A stretch of 29,204 bases of DNA. It comes from Entophlyctis helioformis (taxonomy: Eukaryota; Chytridiomycota; Chytridiomycetes; Chytridiales; Chytriomycetaceae). A program made the translations under genes and the position numbers. Shown here one piece after another: positions 1-8,419 of this stretch. The stretch spans positions 1-29,204 of the forward strand of contig JAHLKH010000262.1 in the NCBI GenBank assembly GCA_025526915.1. Direction: 5' to 3'. The notes beneath the pieces were generated by a model. The model was not told where the DNA came from and did not search any database. It was given only the letters and a program-made list of their open reading frames with translations. The first letter of the stretch is position 1. Each line of letters begins with the position of its first letter.

Positions 1-166
1 CCAGTAAATGCAGCTCACCAGCATCAAAACCAAAGGGAAGCGACTGCAGCTTCATGCCGTCGGGGTGCTCGCGGGCCACGTATGGCATGCCAACCACGTC
101 CTGTCCAGCAACCAGAAGCGTCGAGTGGAGCGACTCGGAACATGGACGGCCACGAATGCCGCGCAT
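1..166 (-). other. possible exon fragment running off the left edge
   Basis: On the minus strand an open frame runs from an ATG at 166 to the window edge without a stop (55 codons). It includes the stretch LLVAGQDVVGMPYVAREHP, which has the look of real protein. A CTTACAG sequence directly precedes the ATG and could be a splice acceptor, and GTGAGC near base 17 could be a donor. I do not recognise a family. Part of the interval (143-169) is similar to a non-coding stretch at 6507-6534, which argues that this part may instead be a shared regulatory element. Low confidence. Confidence 0.3.
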
Positions 167-169
167 CTG
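143..169. repeat. dispersed 27/28-bp motif, copy A
   Basis: The motif TGGACGGCCA(-/A)(C/T)GAATG(C/G)CGCGCATCTG occurs here and again at 6507-6534 with about 25 of 28 positions equal. This copy lies about 190 bp upstream of the ankyrin gene start at 353. The other copy lies about 135 bp upstream of the LRR gene start. A shared promoter element or a small dispersed repeat would both fit; which one is not decidable from two copies. Confidence 0.4.
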
Positions 170-352
170 TAAGTCAAGCTCGGCTGTGGCGCTCGCCACT
201 TCACTGAAGGCGGGCTGTGAGACACTGCAGCATGCATGGCAGTGTGCAACTCGTCAAGACGGCAAATGCACAATGCAGCAGCATCACCATCAGCCACACT
301 ACACGATGCTCGCTTGTCGCGTATCTCAGCATCACGTCGCAGATCAGTCGCA

Positions 353-1900
353 ATGAGCCAAGTGATGCCAGCGAGCGGCGACGCAGACGGTCGACTGCGC
401 AGCAGCAGCGGCAGCAGCGACGCTGTGGACAGCCAGACGCTGCACGACACTGTGGCTGCTGTGAACGACGCTCTTGTGGCTGCTGGCCGCACAGACCTCG
501 TGCCTCGCTTCGCTGCTCTTGTGCGTCTCCTGCCACTGCATCTGCACCAACAGACCCTGGTCGAGCAGCCGCAGCAACAGCCACAGCCGTGCCCTGCGGA
601 TGCTGCTGTCACAGCCAACCTGCCCAGCAGCCGCTACAGTGAGGTTGCCCGGCTGCAGGCTGGCCGTGCCGTCAAGGCAACCGACTGGTGGACGCTGTAT
701 CCGCACGAGCTGCAAGCCAAGATCCTGCTGCATGCTGGCCCGCTCACTCAGCTGCTGTGCGGCCATCTCGATGTCGAAGAGATGGACCGCGATGCCAAGA
801 GAGCGCTGTGGATCGATGGCTTCGAGCAAGACTGGCAGGGCAATCTAGATCTGCTACCATACGTCTATCTGGATGTCGAGGACTTTGCACATGTCAGCAG
901 CCGCAGCATATTCCATTGGCTGTGGGCATGCCTCACCGATTACGACCCGCAGAAACACCGATTCACCAGCATCCGCCATGATCTATGCACGATCCCCATG
1001 CGGCACATGTGGCTCGACAGTCTTCCGCTCCTGTCACACGAGCGTCTCGCCGCTCTAGCCTCAGAAGGCGATCACGTGGCGTTCCTCGAGTACATGCTGG
1101 ACAACGATCTCATCCCGCTGGGGGCGGTCGAGGAAATCGGCTACACTTCCCTTAAAAGCCGTATCGACCATGCTGCACGTTATGGGTCTCTTGATGTCAT
1201 CAAGATGCTGTCGGCCAGAGGCGGAATAGCAACATCCAGTGCCATGAACTCTGCAGCTAGTCACGGACATTTGGACACGGTCAAGTGGCTGCACGAGCAT
1301 CGGACGGAAGGATGCACGGCTGACGCGATGGATGGGGCAGCAGAGGAGGGTCATCTGGATGTCGTGCAGTGGCTGCACGAGCACCGCACAGAAGGATGCA
1401 CGACTTGGGCGATGGATTATGCAGCCTTGAACGGCCACTTCGATTTGGTCAAGTGGCTTCACGAAAATCGGGCGGAAGGATGCACGACTGACGCGATGGA
1501 TTTTGCAGCTAGTCAAGGACATTTGGACACGGTCACTTGGTTGCACGAGCATCGGGCGGAAGGATGTACGACTCAGGCGATGGATTCGGCAGCAAAGAAT
1601 GGGTATCTTGATGTCGTGCAGTGGCTGCATGTCAACCGGGTGGAAGGATGCACTGCAAACGCCATTGACGAAGCAGCAGAGAATGGAGAGCTGGAGGTGG
1701 TGCATTGGTTACTTGCCAACCGGATGGAAGGTTTCACATACTGGGCAATCACATACACGGATGATGACGATATCGCACGACTTCTCATCCAATTGCTGAC
1801 AGCGGAGCAGCGTGCTGCCATGTTTTGCGACGCAGAGGACTGCGACCTGCCGTACGTTAAGCGTCTCCAAGACAGACTGTTTGGCGAGCCTGATGAATGA
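353..1900 (+). CDS. ankyrin-repeat protein with F-box-like N-terminal segment
   Basis: Single-exon protein of 515 residues from the ATG at 353. An in-frame ATG at 236 exists but has a poor context (T at -3), while 353 has G at -3. The N-terminal ~110 residues are Ser/Gln-rich and low complexity. Residues ~115-140 (TLYPHELQAKILLHAGPLT) resemble the start of an F-box or related helical module. From about residue 265 to the end run roughly eight ~33-residue ankyrin-type repeats. Their consensus is GHLDxVxWLHExRxEGCTTxAMDxAA, the degenerate ankyrin form common in chytrid and oomycete expansions. Ankyrin repeats bind proteins; an adaptor role, possibly in ubiquitin ligases if the F-box reading is right, is inference. 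It is convergent with a paralogue at 2357-3727. No signal peptide or membrane segment is visible. Confidence 0.82.
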   Translation: MSQVMPASGDADGRLRSSSGSSDAVDSQTLHDTVAAVNDALVAAGRTDLVPRFAALVRLLPLHLHQQTLVEQPQQQPQPCPADAAVTANLPSSRYSEVARLQAGRAVKATDWWTLYPHELQAKILLHAGPLTQLLCGHLDVEEMDRDAKRALWIDGFEQDWQGNLDLLPYVYLDVEDFAHVSSRSIFHWLWACLTDYDPQKHRFTSIRHDLCTIPMRHMWLDSLPLLSHERLAALASEGDHVAFLEYMLDNDLIPLGAVEEIGYTSLKSRIDHAARYGSLDVIKMLSARGGIATSSAMNSAASHGHLDTVKWLHEHRTEGCTADAMDGAAEEGHLDVVQWLHEHRTEGCTTWAMDYAALNGHFDLVKWLHENRAEGCTTDAMDFAASQGHLDTVTWLHEHRAEGCTTQAMDSAAKNGYLDVVQWLHVNRVEGCTANAIDEAAENGELEVVHWLLANRMEGFTYWAITYTDDDDIARLLIQLLTAEQRAAMFCDAEDCDLPYVKRLQDRLFGEPDE

Positions 1901-2356
1901 ATGGTTTGGCTTGTGTTTGAGCTTCGATGTCCATCCTTGGGAGGCTTGGCTGCCTGTGTGATCGTCAGTGTGCTGCGAGCGACAAACGCGACCATCGACG
2001 CAATCCTTGCCACTGCCATCATCCACGTCATGCAAGTCGTGCGATGCATCCAGCACATTCATCCCACAACCAGCTGTTGCTGTGACGACAGATCCTTGAA
2101 AGCCATATCTGGCACACTCTGCATATCGAGGGCCGAAGAGACAGGGTTATCAACCTCTCCGATTCAACAACCCCTGTCTCGATATTCGCCTTCTTTTTGG
2201 TCGCTTTCTGTTTTGCCTGCCTCGACTGTCTGCTAGACACCATGCTCTATCCTCATGCTCATCTCGCATGCAATGCCCTGCCAGTCTGTCCCTCCCAAGG
2301 CTTCGTTTATCCTGCGACTGCCTGACGACGCCTTGCACTTGAACAATGGCACTTTA
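1901..2356. other. intergenic region between convergent ankyrin genes
   Basis: These 456 bp separate the stops of two convergent genes and should hold both 3' UTRs. Short open frames are present on both strands but none has protein-like composition or recognisable motifs. I see no RNA gene or repeat here. Confidence 0.6.
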
Positions 2357-2358
2357 TT
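2353..2358 (-). promoter_or_regulatory. AATAAA poly(A)-signal-like hexamer overlapping the stop codon
   Basis: On the minus strand the end of the ankyrin gene reads TCTAATAAAGTGCC, so the TAA stop (2359-2357) overlaps AATAAA. A canonical hexamer overlapping the stop would imply a very short 3' UTR, unless another signal further on is used. Confidence 0.45.
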
Positions 2359-3727
2359 AGACAGCAGATGACGCCCGCTTCTTGGAAACAGCACGCTCAA
2401 TACGCGCAGCAAGTTTGGTGCGACCTGTTGTGCGCCGGGCCTCACGAAGCATCTCGATCGCACGCGCAAGGGACAGACTCTCGACCAGAATATCGACAAG
2501 AGCGTCATCCTTTGATTCACAGAGTGCCTTGAACGTGAATGGGTAACCGCATGCGACCATGAACTGCACAACAGCCAGATGCCCATTGCCAGCTGCAGCA
2601 TCAATGGCGTTTGTAGTGCATCCTTCGGTGCGGTTGGCATGCAGCCACTGCACCACATGCAGATTTCCACACTCTGCTGCCCAATCCATTGCACTTGTTG
2701 TGCATCCTTCCGTGCGGTTGGCATGCAGCCACTGCACCATATCGAGGTGGCCACGCGCTGCTGCGCCATCCATAGCAATCGTTGTGCATCCTTCCGTGCG
2801 GTTGGCATGCAGCCACTGCACAGTGGCAAAGTGGCCGTTTGTAGCCGCAAAATTCATCGCCCTCTCCGAGCATCCTTCGGTGCGGTTGGCATGCAGAAAC
2901 TGCACAATGTCAAAGTGGCCTTTCATGGCTGCGCTATCCATCGCCCTTGCTGTGCATCCTTCCGTGCGGTTGACATGCAAAAACTGCACGACATTCAGAG
3001 CCCCTTGCATTGCCGCGATGTCCATGGCTTCATCGGAGCACGATGTGTTGCCGGCATAGTGCAGCATCTTGAGAATGTCAAAGTGGCCAAACGAAGCAGC
3101 TATATCCATCGCCATGGATTCACCATAACTCTTGAACTTGCAGAGATCAACGCCATGGTGCGCAACAAGGTGCTTGAGGAGTCTTGTGCAACCAAACTTG
3201 ATCGCCTTCCAGCCAAGATCGATCGGGTACGAGAAGTCGATGAGGTCAAACCAGCAGTATCGCAAGGGGATGTGGCGGAGGCGACCGCCTTTGTAGAGTT
3301 CGTCTGGCTCATTGGTGTCGGTCTGATAGTGGTTGCGACGAGCAGCCTGGTCGCGGTCGTCTGCTCTGACTTGCTCTGGAAAGCGAGTGCACAGACGGTG
3401 GTACATGGACCGAGACACATGCAGTGACCGGATGCCGACAGAAGGACGACTCTCACTTTGACGAACCTCGCCTGCATAGAGATTGACATCGGGCAGCAGA
3501 TCCAGGTCGCCTTGCCAGTCCTGGGTGATTACATCAGTCCATAGCGCTTCGACAGTCGCATCGTCCAGGCTGCTCTTGTCGCCGAGCAGATCGTTGACGA
3601 AGAGCGTGAGCGGGCCGGCTGCCTTGAGAATCATGAGCTGGATCTCGTATGGGATCGTGCCCCATCGGCTTGCGTCTGGATCGATGCCAGCGAGAACGAG
3701 CAGACGGCGACGGACAGTGGCCGGCAT
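2357..3727 (-). CDS. ankyrin-repeat protein, paralogue of the gene at 353-1900
   Basis: 456 residues from the first in-frame ATG (3727), which follows an in-frame TGA at 3760-3758. Residues ~20-45 (TIPYEIQLMILKAAGPLT) match the F-box-like segment of the convergent gene. The C-terminal half holds about eight 33-residue ankyrin repeats with the unit NRTEGCTTxAMDxAAxxGHxxxVQWLHA. Several repeats are nearly identical at DNA level (for example 2704-2740 and 2786-2822), which suggests recent tandem duplication or gene conversion. The last ~50 residues are charged and lack repeats. The true N-terminus is uncertain: protein-like Ala-rich sequence continues upstream to about 4115 but in two other frames (see next entry). 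The function is inferred only to be protein binding. Confidence 0.75.
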   Translation of the reverse strand: MPATVRRRLLVLAGIDPDASRWGTIPYEIQLMILKAAGPLTLFVNDLLGDKSSLDDATVEALWTDVITQDWQGDLDLLPDVNLYAGEVRQSESRPSVGIRSLHVSRSMYHRLCTRFPEQVRADDRDQAARRNHYQTDTNEPDELYKGGRLRHIPLRYCWFDLIDFSYPIDLGWKAIKFGCTRLLKHLVAHHGVDLCKFKSYGESMAMDIAASFGHFDILKMLHYAGNTSCSDEAMDIAAMQGALNVVQFLHVNRTEGCTARAMDSAAMKGHFDIVQFLHANRTEGCSERAMNFAATNGHFATVQWLHANRTEGCTTIAMDGAAARGHLDMVQWLHANRTEGCTTSAMDWAAECGNLHVVQWLHANRTEGCTTNAIDAAAGNGHLAVVQFMVACGYPFTFKALCESKDDALVDILVESLSLARAIEMLREARRTTGRTKLAARIERAVSKKRASSAV

Positions 3728-4115
3728 CCAGTCCACCAACTGTGGCCAGGCAGCAGCTCACGCAGCGGCGGAGGAGCGACGACGACGGCCGCAGATGGCT
3801 GAGGAGGGGCAGCAAGTGGGGCTGGGACGGTCGAGACAGCCAGCGAGTCGTGCAGAGCAGCGAGGGCGGCAGCAACGGTCTGGTATGCGGCAATGGCAGA
3901 CTGGACAGCAGCGGCAGCGTCAGACACTGCGCTGGCTGTTGGTGACGCAGCAGTCGCAGTCTTGACGGCCGAGTCGGCAGTGGCAGCGGCAGCCTGTGCA
4001 GCGAGTGCAGCCTGCGTGACGGCAGCAGCAGCCGAGACGGGCAGGTGGCTTTTGGTGGTGGTGGTGGTGCCGTGGCAGCAGGCGGCTGCTTGATGTTGCG
4101 TCGCTTGTTGGGCAT
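3728..4115 (-). other. frame-broken N-terminal extension of the ankyrin gene
   Basis: Upstream of the ankyrin frame the minus strand keeps coding character but in successive frames. An ATG at 4115 begins MPNKRRNIKQPPAATA in one frame. From about 4065 to 3755 a second frame gives Ala-rich helical sequence (for example AAAAVQSAIAAYQTVAAALA, then VAPPPLREL). The ankyrin frame takes over near 3745. Both changes have the same sense, equal to one base missing at each point. The candidates are the CACC-repeat/AAAA stretch near 4055-4070 and the region 3740-3760. Indel sequencing errors, a decaying gene, or unrecognised introns could each explain this. A 22-nt GTGAGC...CACAG segment at the second site is too short, and in the wrong phase, to be a convincing intron. 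Confidence 0.55.
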
Positions 4116-4423
4116 GTCGCTGTGCTGCTCAGTTGGCCGGTCGGTCGGTCGGTCGGTCCGTTGTTGGCAAAACGCGATGCTCGACGCGTGTCACGACGAC
4201 GCGGTGAGATGGCGAGCCACTCGTGCATCTGCCAACAGAGCAGCGACCGTGCAGACAGATGCGCACTACAGGCCGTGCGTGCCGTCTGCTGCAAGGCCGT
4301 GCTCACACAGTACCAACAGATGGATGCAGAGGATGGTAAAGTGGATGTATTGTTATGATTGACAATGCTTCAAGTCACAGATGGATGGCGAGTCAACATC
4401 GGTGTCATGGCGATGGAATGAGC
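4116..4423. other. intergenic region with (GGTC)5 microsatellite
   Basis: This 308-bp gap lies between the 5' side of the ankyrin gene and the 3' end of the LRR gene (both minus strand). It holds five perfect GGTC units at 4139-4158. I see no gene-like frame or RNA structure in the rest. Confidence 0.5.
4139..4158. repeat. (GGTC)5 tetranucleotide repeat
   Basis: Five uninterrupted GGTC units, just upstream of the putative ATG (4115, minus strand) of the ankyrin gene's N-terminal extension. Confidence 0.9.
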
Positions 4424-6371
4424 CTAAGCAGCGGTCGTAGCGACAGCCTTTTTGGCTCTGCTGCGGCAGAAGATGGCGATTACAATAATCACAAAGAGGC
4501 CAGCAATCGAGCCAAGCGAAATGCCGACAATGTACTCGGTCTTGAGTAGGACAGGCTCCGATGCTGAATGGTATGCATAGCAATGTGTTAGTAGGTATGC
4601 ATCGTGATTCTGCAATGCAGGCATTAAAACGTGACAGCAGAGAGTGACTTACGAGGGAAGCAGCGGCTGGAAGTGGCGGCGTCTGTGAACGTGACACCTG
4701 TGTTGCGAGCGTCACAGTTGCTGCCCTTGATGACAATGCCGGTGGAGCCCTCGAGCTTGGGATTGTCATTGATCCGCCTGTGTGAGTGGTCATGAAGATT
4801 GCACGCGAATGTCAGTGGCATGCCATGTGTACAGCAGAGTGGTCGATGTGGAGCAGTGACTCACAGCTCCTCGAGTGCAGTCAACTTCTGGAACGATGCA
4901 GGAATCTTGCCCGAGAGTTGGCAGTTTGAGAGCGACCTGTGCATTGAACCAGAACGCTCGGTTCAGTGCACCAGACAAGACAAGCAGAAAGCCGTGATGC
5001 GACTATGGATTACTTACAGGCTCCTGAAACTAGTCAGATTACCAATGGATTCGGGGATTGAGCCGCCAATTGGGTTGTTGTCCAGATGGCTGCATTCAAG
5101 AGTGTCAGAAAGTCAGTAGCACAGATCATTGTGCAACGCAACGGCTGGATAGACTTACAGGTCAGTGAGATTTGTCAAACGGCCATAGGTCTCGGGGATC
5201 GAGCCAGTGAGCTTGTTGTTTGAAACGCGGCTGGTAGTCCAATGGGTCAGCCAGAAAGCAGGACAGTCAATAGATGCGTGATAGATCCACCGACTTACAG
5301 ATAGCGCAGGTTCGTGCGGCTAGTCAGGCTTGAAATGGAGCCAGTGAACTGGTTGCTGCCAATGTTACTGTGCAAACGAGACATGATGCGGTGAGTTTCA
5401 ACTGAGACTGCACACATCTCATACACCACACTCACAGGAAAGACAGTCCTGGGGCTTCGGGCAGTGCTGACAGATCCGACACAAACTGGTTGTCGGTCAA
5501 GACACTGTTTGTATGGTCAGCAAGTGGATCGTCTGGATCCCACAATGGCAAGTGGACTCACAGTGAGATCAACTTGGTCAGGGGTTTGAGGGCATCAAGA
5601 GGACCAGAAAGGGCATTGCGACCAAGATCCCTGAGCATCGCCACCATGCACGTCAGCTGCAGATCTCGCTGCTTGCGAATACTGCTCGTGCACAAAACAA
5701 CTTACAGGTTCTCAAGAGAAGCCAGGTTGCTGAAGCTGGCTGGCAGAGGACCAGTCAGCTTGTTACTGTCAAGGTCCAAATTCGTCAGGCGTGTGAGGCT
5801 GCCGAGGGAAGGAGGGATCGTGCCGGTAATCAGGTTAGAGGCGAGGTCCAGTGACGTCAGGCTCGTGAGGTTGCCGATCGAGGAAGGGATCTTGCTTGTC
5901 AGATAATTGGCAGAAAGATCCAGTTTCTCGAGCTTCGTCAGGTTTCCAATCCAGTCGGGAATCACAGCCAGTTTGGTGCTGGAAATTTCACTGCAAGAGC
6001 CAGAGTGCGAGGTGGGGCGGTCAAGTGTGAGATGCTTGTAACAGCGGAGATGGACAGGGTGCATCTTACAGAGAAACAAGCTCGGTGAGCGACCCGAAAG
6101 ACTCGGGCAGTTGGTCGGCCAGATTGGCAGCAACTAGCAAGCTGTAAGCATTGACGACACAGGCGGCGTTCAAGCTGCGGTCAGCAAGGAGGTGCAGATG
6201 AGAGCCAACGAGGCAGACGGCAGCAAAGACAGTGACTTACAGGCTAGTCACTCTGCCGTTGGTGCATCCAATCTTGGTTGGCCAGGTTTGCAGGATGCAA
6301 CAGTCGGTGCCATTGGCAATGGTCTTTGGGAGTGCCTGGGCGAGAACAGCGCAGTCTGCTGGTGCACTCAT
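4424..6371 (-). CDS. leucine-rich-repeat single-pass membrane protein, 11 exons
   Basis: Splice sites on the minus strand give exons 6371-6241, 6141-6070, 5990-5706, 5630-5562, 5504-5436, 5367-5299, 5230-5159, 5089-5018, 4936-4865, 4777-4653 and 4563-4424. They total 1176 nt (391 residues) in one open frame. Order: an LRRNT-like cap with Cys residues (DCAVLAQ, DCC, GCTNGRVTSL); about eleven plant-type LRRs (LxxLxLxxNxLTGxIPxSIGNLTxL); a Cys-containing juxtamembrane segment; a TM helix (EYIVGISLGSIAGLFVIIV); and a short basic tail. Seven internal exons encode one 23- or 24-residue LRR each, and all introns in the LRR array are phase 2, splitting the Leu codon as CT|N. Introns are 57-99 nt. There is no kinase domain, so it is like a receptor-like protein. 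No clear signal peptide follows the chosen ATG, so a further 5' exon may be missing. A role in surface recognition is inference. Confidence 0.85.
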
Positions 6372-6440
6372 ATTGCCAAGTTGATGGGTTGTGAGCAAAG
6401 GGCAGTGACGCCGCCTTTTTGTATGCGCTAGTCTATGGAG

Positions 6441-6480
6441 CCAAGCACTTGCCAAGCACTTGCCAAGCACTTGCCAAGCA
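6441..6480. repeat. 11-bp tandem repeat CCAAGCACTTG, 3.6 copies
   Basis: Three perfect CCAAGCACTTG units followed by a 7-bp partial unit, about 70 bp upstream of the LRR gene ATG on the minus strand. Confidence 0.9.
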
Positions 6481-6506
6481 TAGACTGCCGAGAGTCAGCT
6501 GCCAAC

Positions 6507-6534
6507 TTGGACGGCCAATGAATGGCGCGCATCT
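6507..6534. repeat. dispersed 27/28-bp motif, copy B
   Basis: Second copy of the motif at 143-169 (about 25 of 28 positions the same). It contains CCAAT followed by GAATGGCGCGC and lies about 135 bp upstream of the LRR gene start. Confidence 0.4.
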
Positions 6535-6959
6535 GCGAGCGTGCGACTTTCCTCAAAGGCTGTGGTGTCCCATTTGGCCAATCAGGATGTGCAAAGGAGA
6601 GAAAGCGGGAGCCAAGCATGCGGGTGCAACACATGCTCGAGTGCTGTGGTTGAGATGCACAAGACTGGCGAGTGCGTCAAGTAGAGCGGCGAGTCAGAAG
6701 ACCTGAAGCGTCGTGGTAAGGGAAGGTTGGATTGGGACGTGAAAAGAAAGGGGCACTCTGACAGATCGCATGTCCCGACGGTCTGCAGCCAATGCGGGCA
6801 GAGAGGCTAACAAGTGGGCGGCATGCGTCTGGAGAGCGCGAGGCACTGTCGACGCTACTTACTGCTGTCTGCAACCAAGTTAGCACGACTCGGACATGCG
6901 GCTCTGCTGATCTCGCCCGTCGCAAGCAGGATCTGGAACGGCGACTCGGTGGCGGTCTT

Positions 6960-8210
6960 GAGTGCGCGCTTGTTGAACGTCGCGGTCTCTATGAACGTGC
7001 GCTGCACCCGCTGCCCATCCCTGCCGACCGCTTCCAGTCTGTGGCGTGCGACATTGCCTTGCTGCCCATGTCGGACGAGGGCAACGATGCTCTGTTTGTG
7101 ATTGTGGATCGCCTGACAAAGCTTGTCAAGTGCGTGCCGACGCGACGCGATGCGACTGCCGAGGATCTTGCCGCGCTGTTCCTCAACCGATGGGTGCTTG
7201 CTGGCCACGGCCTGCCGTCGTCTATCGTCTCGGACCGCGACGCTCGCTTCCTGTCTGCCTTCTGGACGGCGCTCTGTGCGGCGCTGGACATTGAGCAGGT
7301 CATGGCAACGGCTCGCCACCAGGAGACCGACGGCCAGTCCGAACGCACCATCCGCACGCTCAAGGACCTGCTGTCCAAGTACGCCAACCACCGTGGCAGC
7401 AACTGGGAGCACATGCTCGATGCGGCTGTCCATGCCCTCAACTCTGCTCCAAGTGCATCGACAGGCTATGCTCCGTACTTTCTCGCCTTTGGTCTCGAGC
7501 CTCGCACGCTGCCACACGAGCCTGCAGCATCGTCGCCGCCTGCTGTCCGCGACCTGCTCGCTGCCATTGACAAGGCTCGCGTTGATGCCACAGCCAACCT
7601 GGTCAAGGCTCAAGAACGACAGAAGCGCAACGCCGATCGCCACCGTCGGGATGCTCCTGCCTACGCTGTCGGCGACATGGTCATGCTGCAAGCCGCCGGC
7701 ATTGTGTGGCCCACCGACACGCATCGCCCCAATGCGTTCCTGCCCAACTGGCTTGGTCCATTCCCGATCACAGAGGTCAATGCCGCACTGGATGGTCTCA
7801 ACTGCAAGCTGGCTCTGCACCCGACCATGCATCGTCTGCATCCGTGGTTCCACATCCGTCTGCTGAAGCTGTACCGCGATCTGGCCGCTGCTTTCCCTGG
7901 CCGGCCACTGCCTGCTCAGCCGCCTGCAGTCGCCTTTGCTGATGACCCTGCAGCAGCTGAATGGGAGACTGACGCGATTGTTGGCCACAAGGTCGCTCGC
8001 AATGGCCGCCGCTCCTTTGTGGTCTCATACATCGGCTACGGCCCGCACCACAACGAGTACCGCTCCGAGGCCGAGCTGCGCGAGACTGCACCTGATCTGT
8101 TGGACCAGTACTTGGCTGCACTTCCAGCACACCCGCCCACCTGCTCCTCAACCAACTCGCCGCGTGCCTGCTCCAGTGGATCGCAACGCCTCTGTTCCCC
8201 TGCGTCGTAG
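6960..8210 (+). pseudogene. integrase and chromodomain fragment of a Ty3/gypsy pol polyprotein
   Basis: The open frame (its first ATG is at 6792, probably fortuitous) becomes recognisable around LHPLPIPADRFQSVACDIA. A DD(35)E catalytic triad is intact: Asp in VACDIA, Asp in IVSDRDARF, and Glu in DGQSERT exactly 35 residues later. A GPY/F-type region follows (LPNWLGPFPITEV), then a chromodomain-like end (DAIVGHKVARNGRRSFVVSY and LLDQYLAA). After ~8130 protein-like sequence (VPAPVDRNASVPLRRSN) continues in another frame, and a plausible terminus (SRQGGL then stop) sits at 8291-8312 in yet another. So the 3' end carries small indels. Chromodomains of this group guide insertion to marked chromatin. 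This copy cannot move on its own. Confidence 0.8.
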
Positions 8211-8312
8211 CAATCATATTGTAGGCGTTCGGATTGGCAATGCTCATGCTGCCTCTCTTTCTTGTGCCGAGGAGCCGCCTCATGGGGATCTCTCGTCAAG
8301 GGGGGCTGTAAG
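6960..8312 (+). mobile_element. 5'-truncated Ty3/gypsy (chromovirus-type) retrotransposon remnant
   Basis: Only the 3' third of a Ty3/gypsy pol is present: the integrase core, a GPY/F-like region and a C-terminal chromodomain. Protease, reverse transcriptase, RNase H and the HHCC zinc-binding module are missing. After the coding part, a purine run (AAGGGGGG, 8298-8305) followed by C and TGTAAGG looks like a polypurine tract with the start of a 3' LTR at about 8307. No more than ~110 bp of LTR could fit before the next gene. The copy differs from the element at 25326-29204, which shows no chromodomain. Confidence 0.8.
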
Positions 8313-8419
8313 GAGTGGCACCGACCATCGATCGTCTGAATCTCACATGCTCAAGTGGTGTGCGATGCAGGATTCATTGGGAGAAACAGCAACGGCAAAA
8401 GTCGGCTTGCCAGAGTCCA

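Larger units (their letters stand above)
6372..6959. other. intergenic region with short tandem repeat
   Basis: About 590 bp upstream of the LRR gene and 5' of the Ty3/gypsy remnant. It contains an 11-bp tandem repeat (6441-6480) and a motif shared with 143-169. An open frame covers the right part and continues into the integrase remnant, but it has no recognisable retroelement domain before about 6960. Confidence 0.55.

Noticed and set aside
3741..3765. A 22-nt GTGAGC...CACAG intron in the ankyrin N-terminus
   Set aside because: It is far shorter than any other intron here (57-147 nt), and its removal does not connect the two frames correctly.
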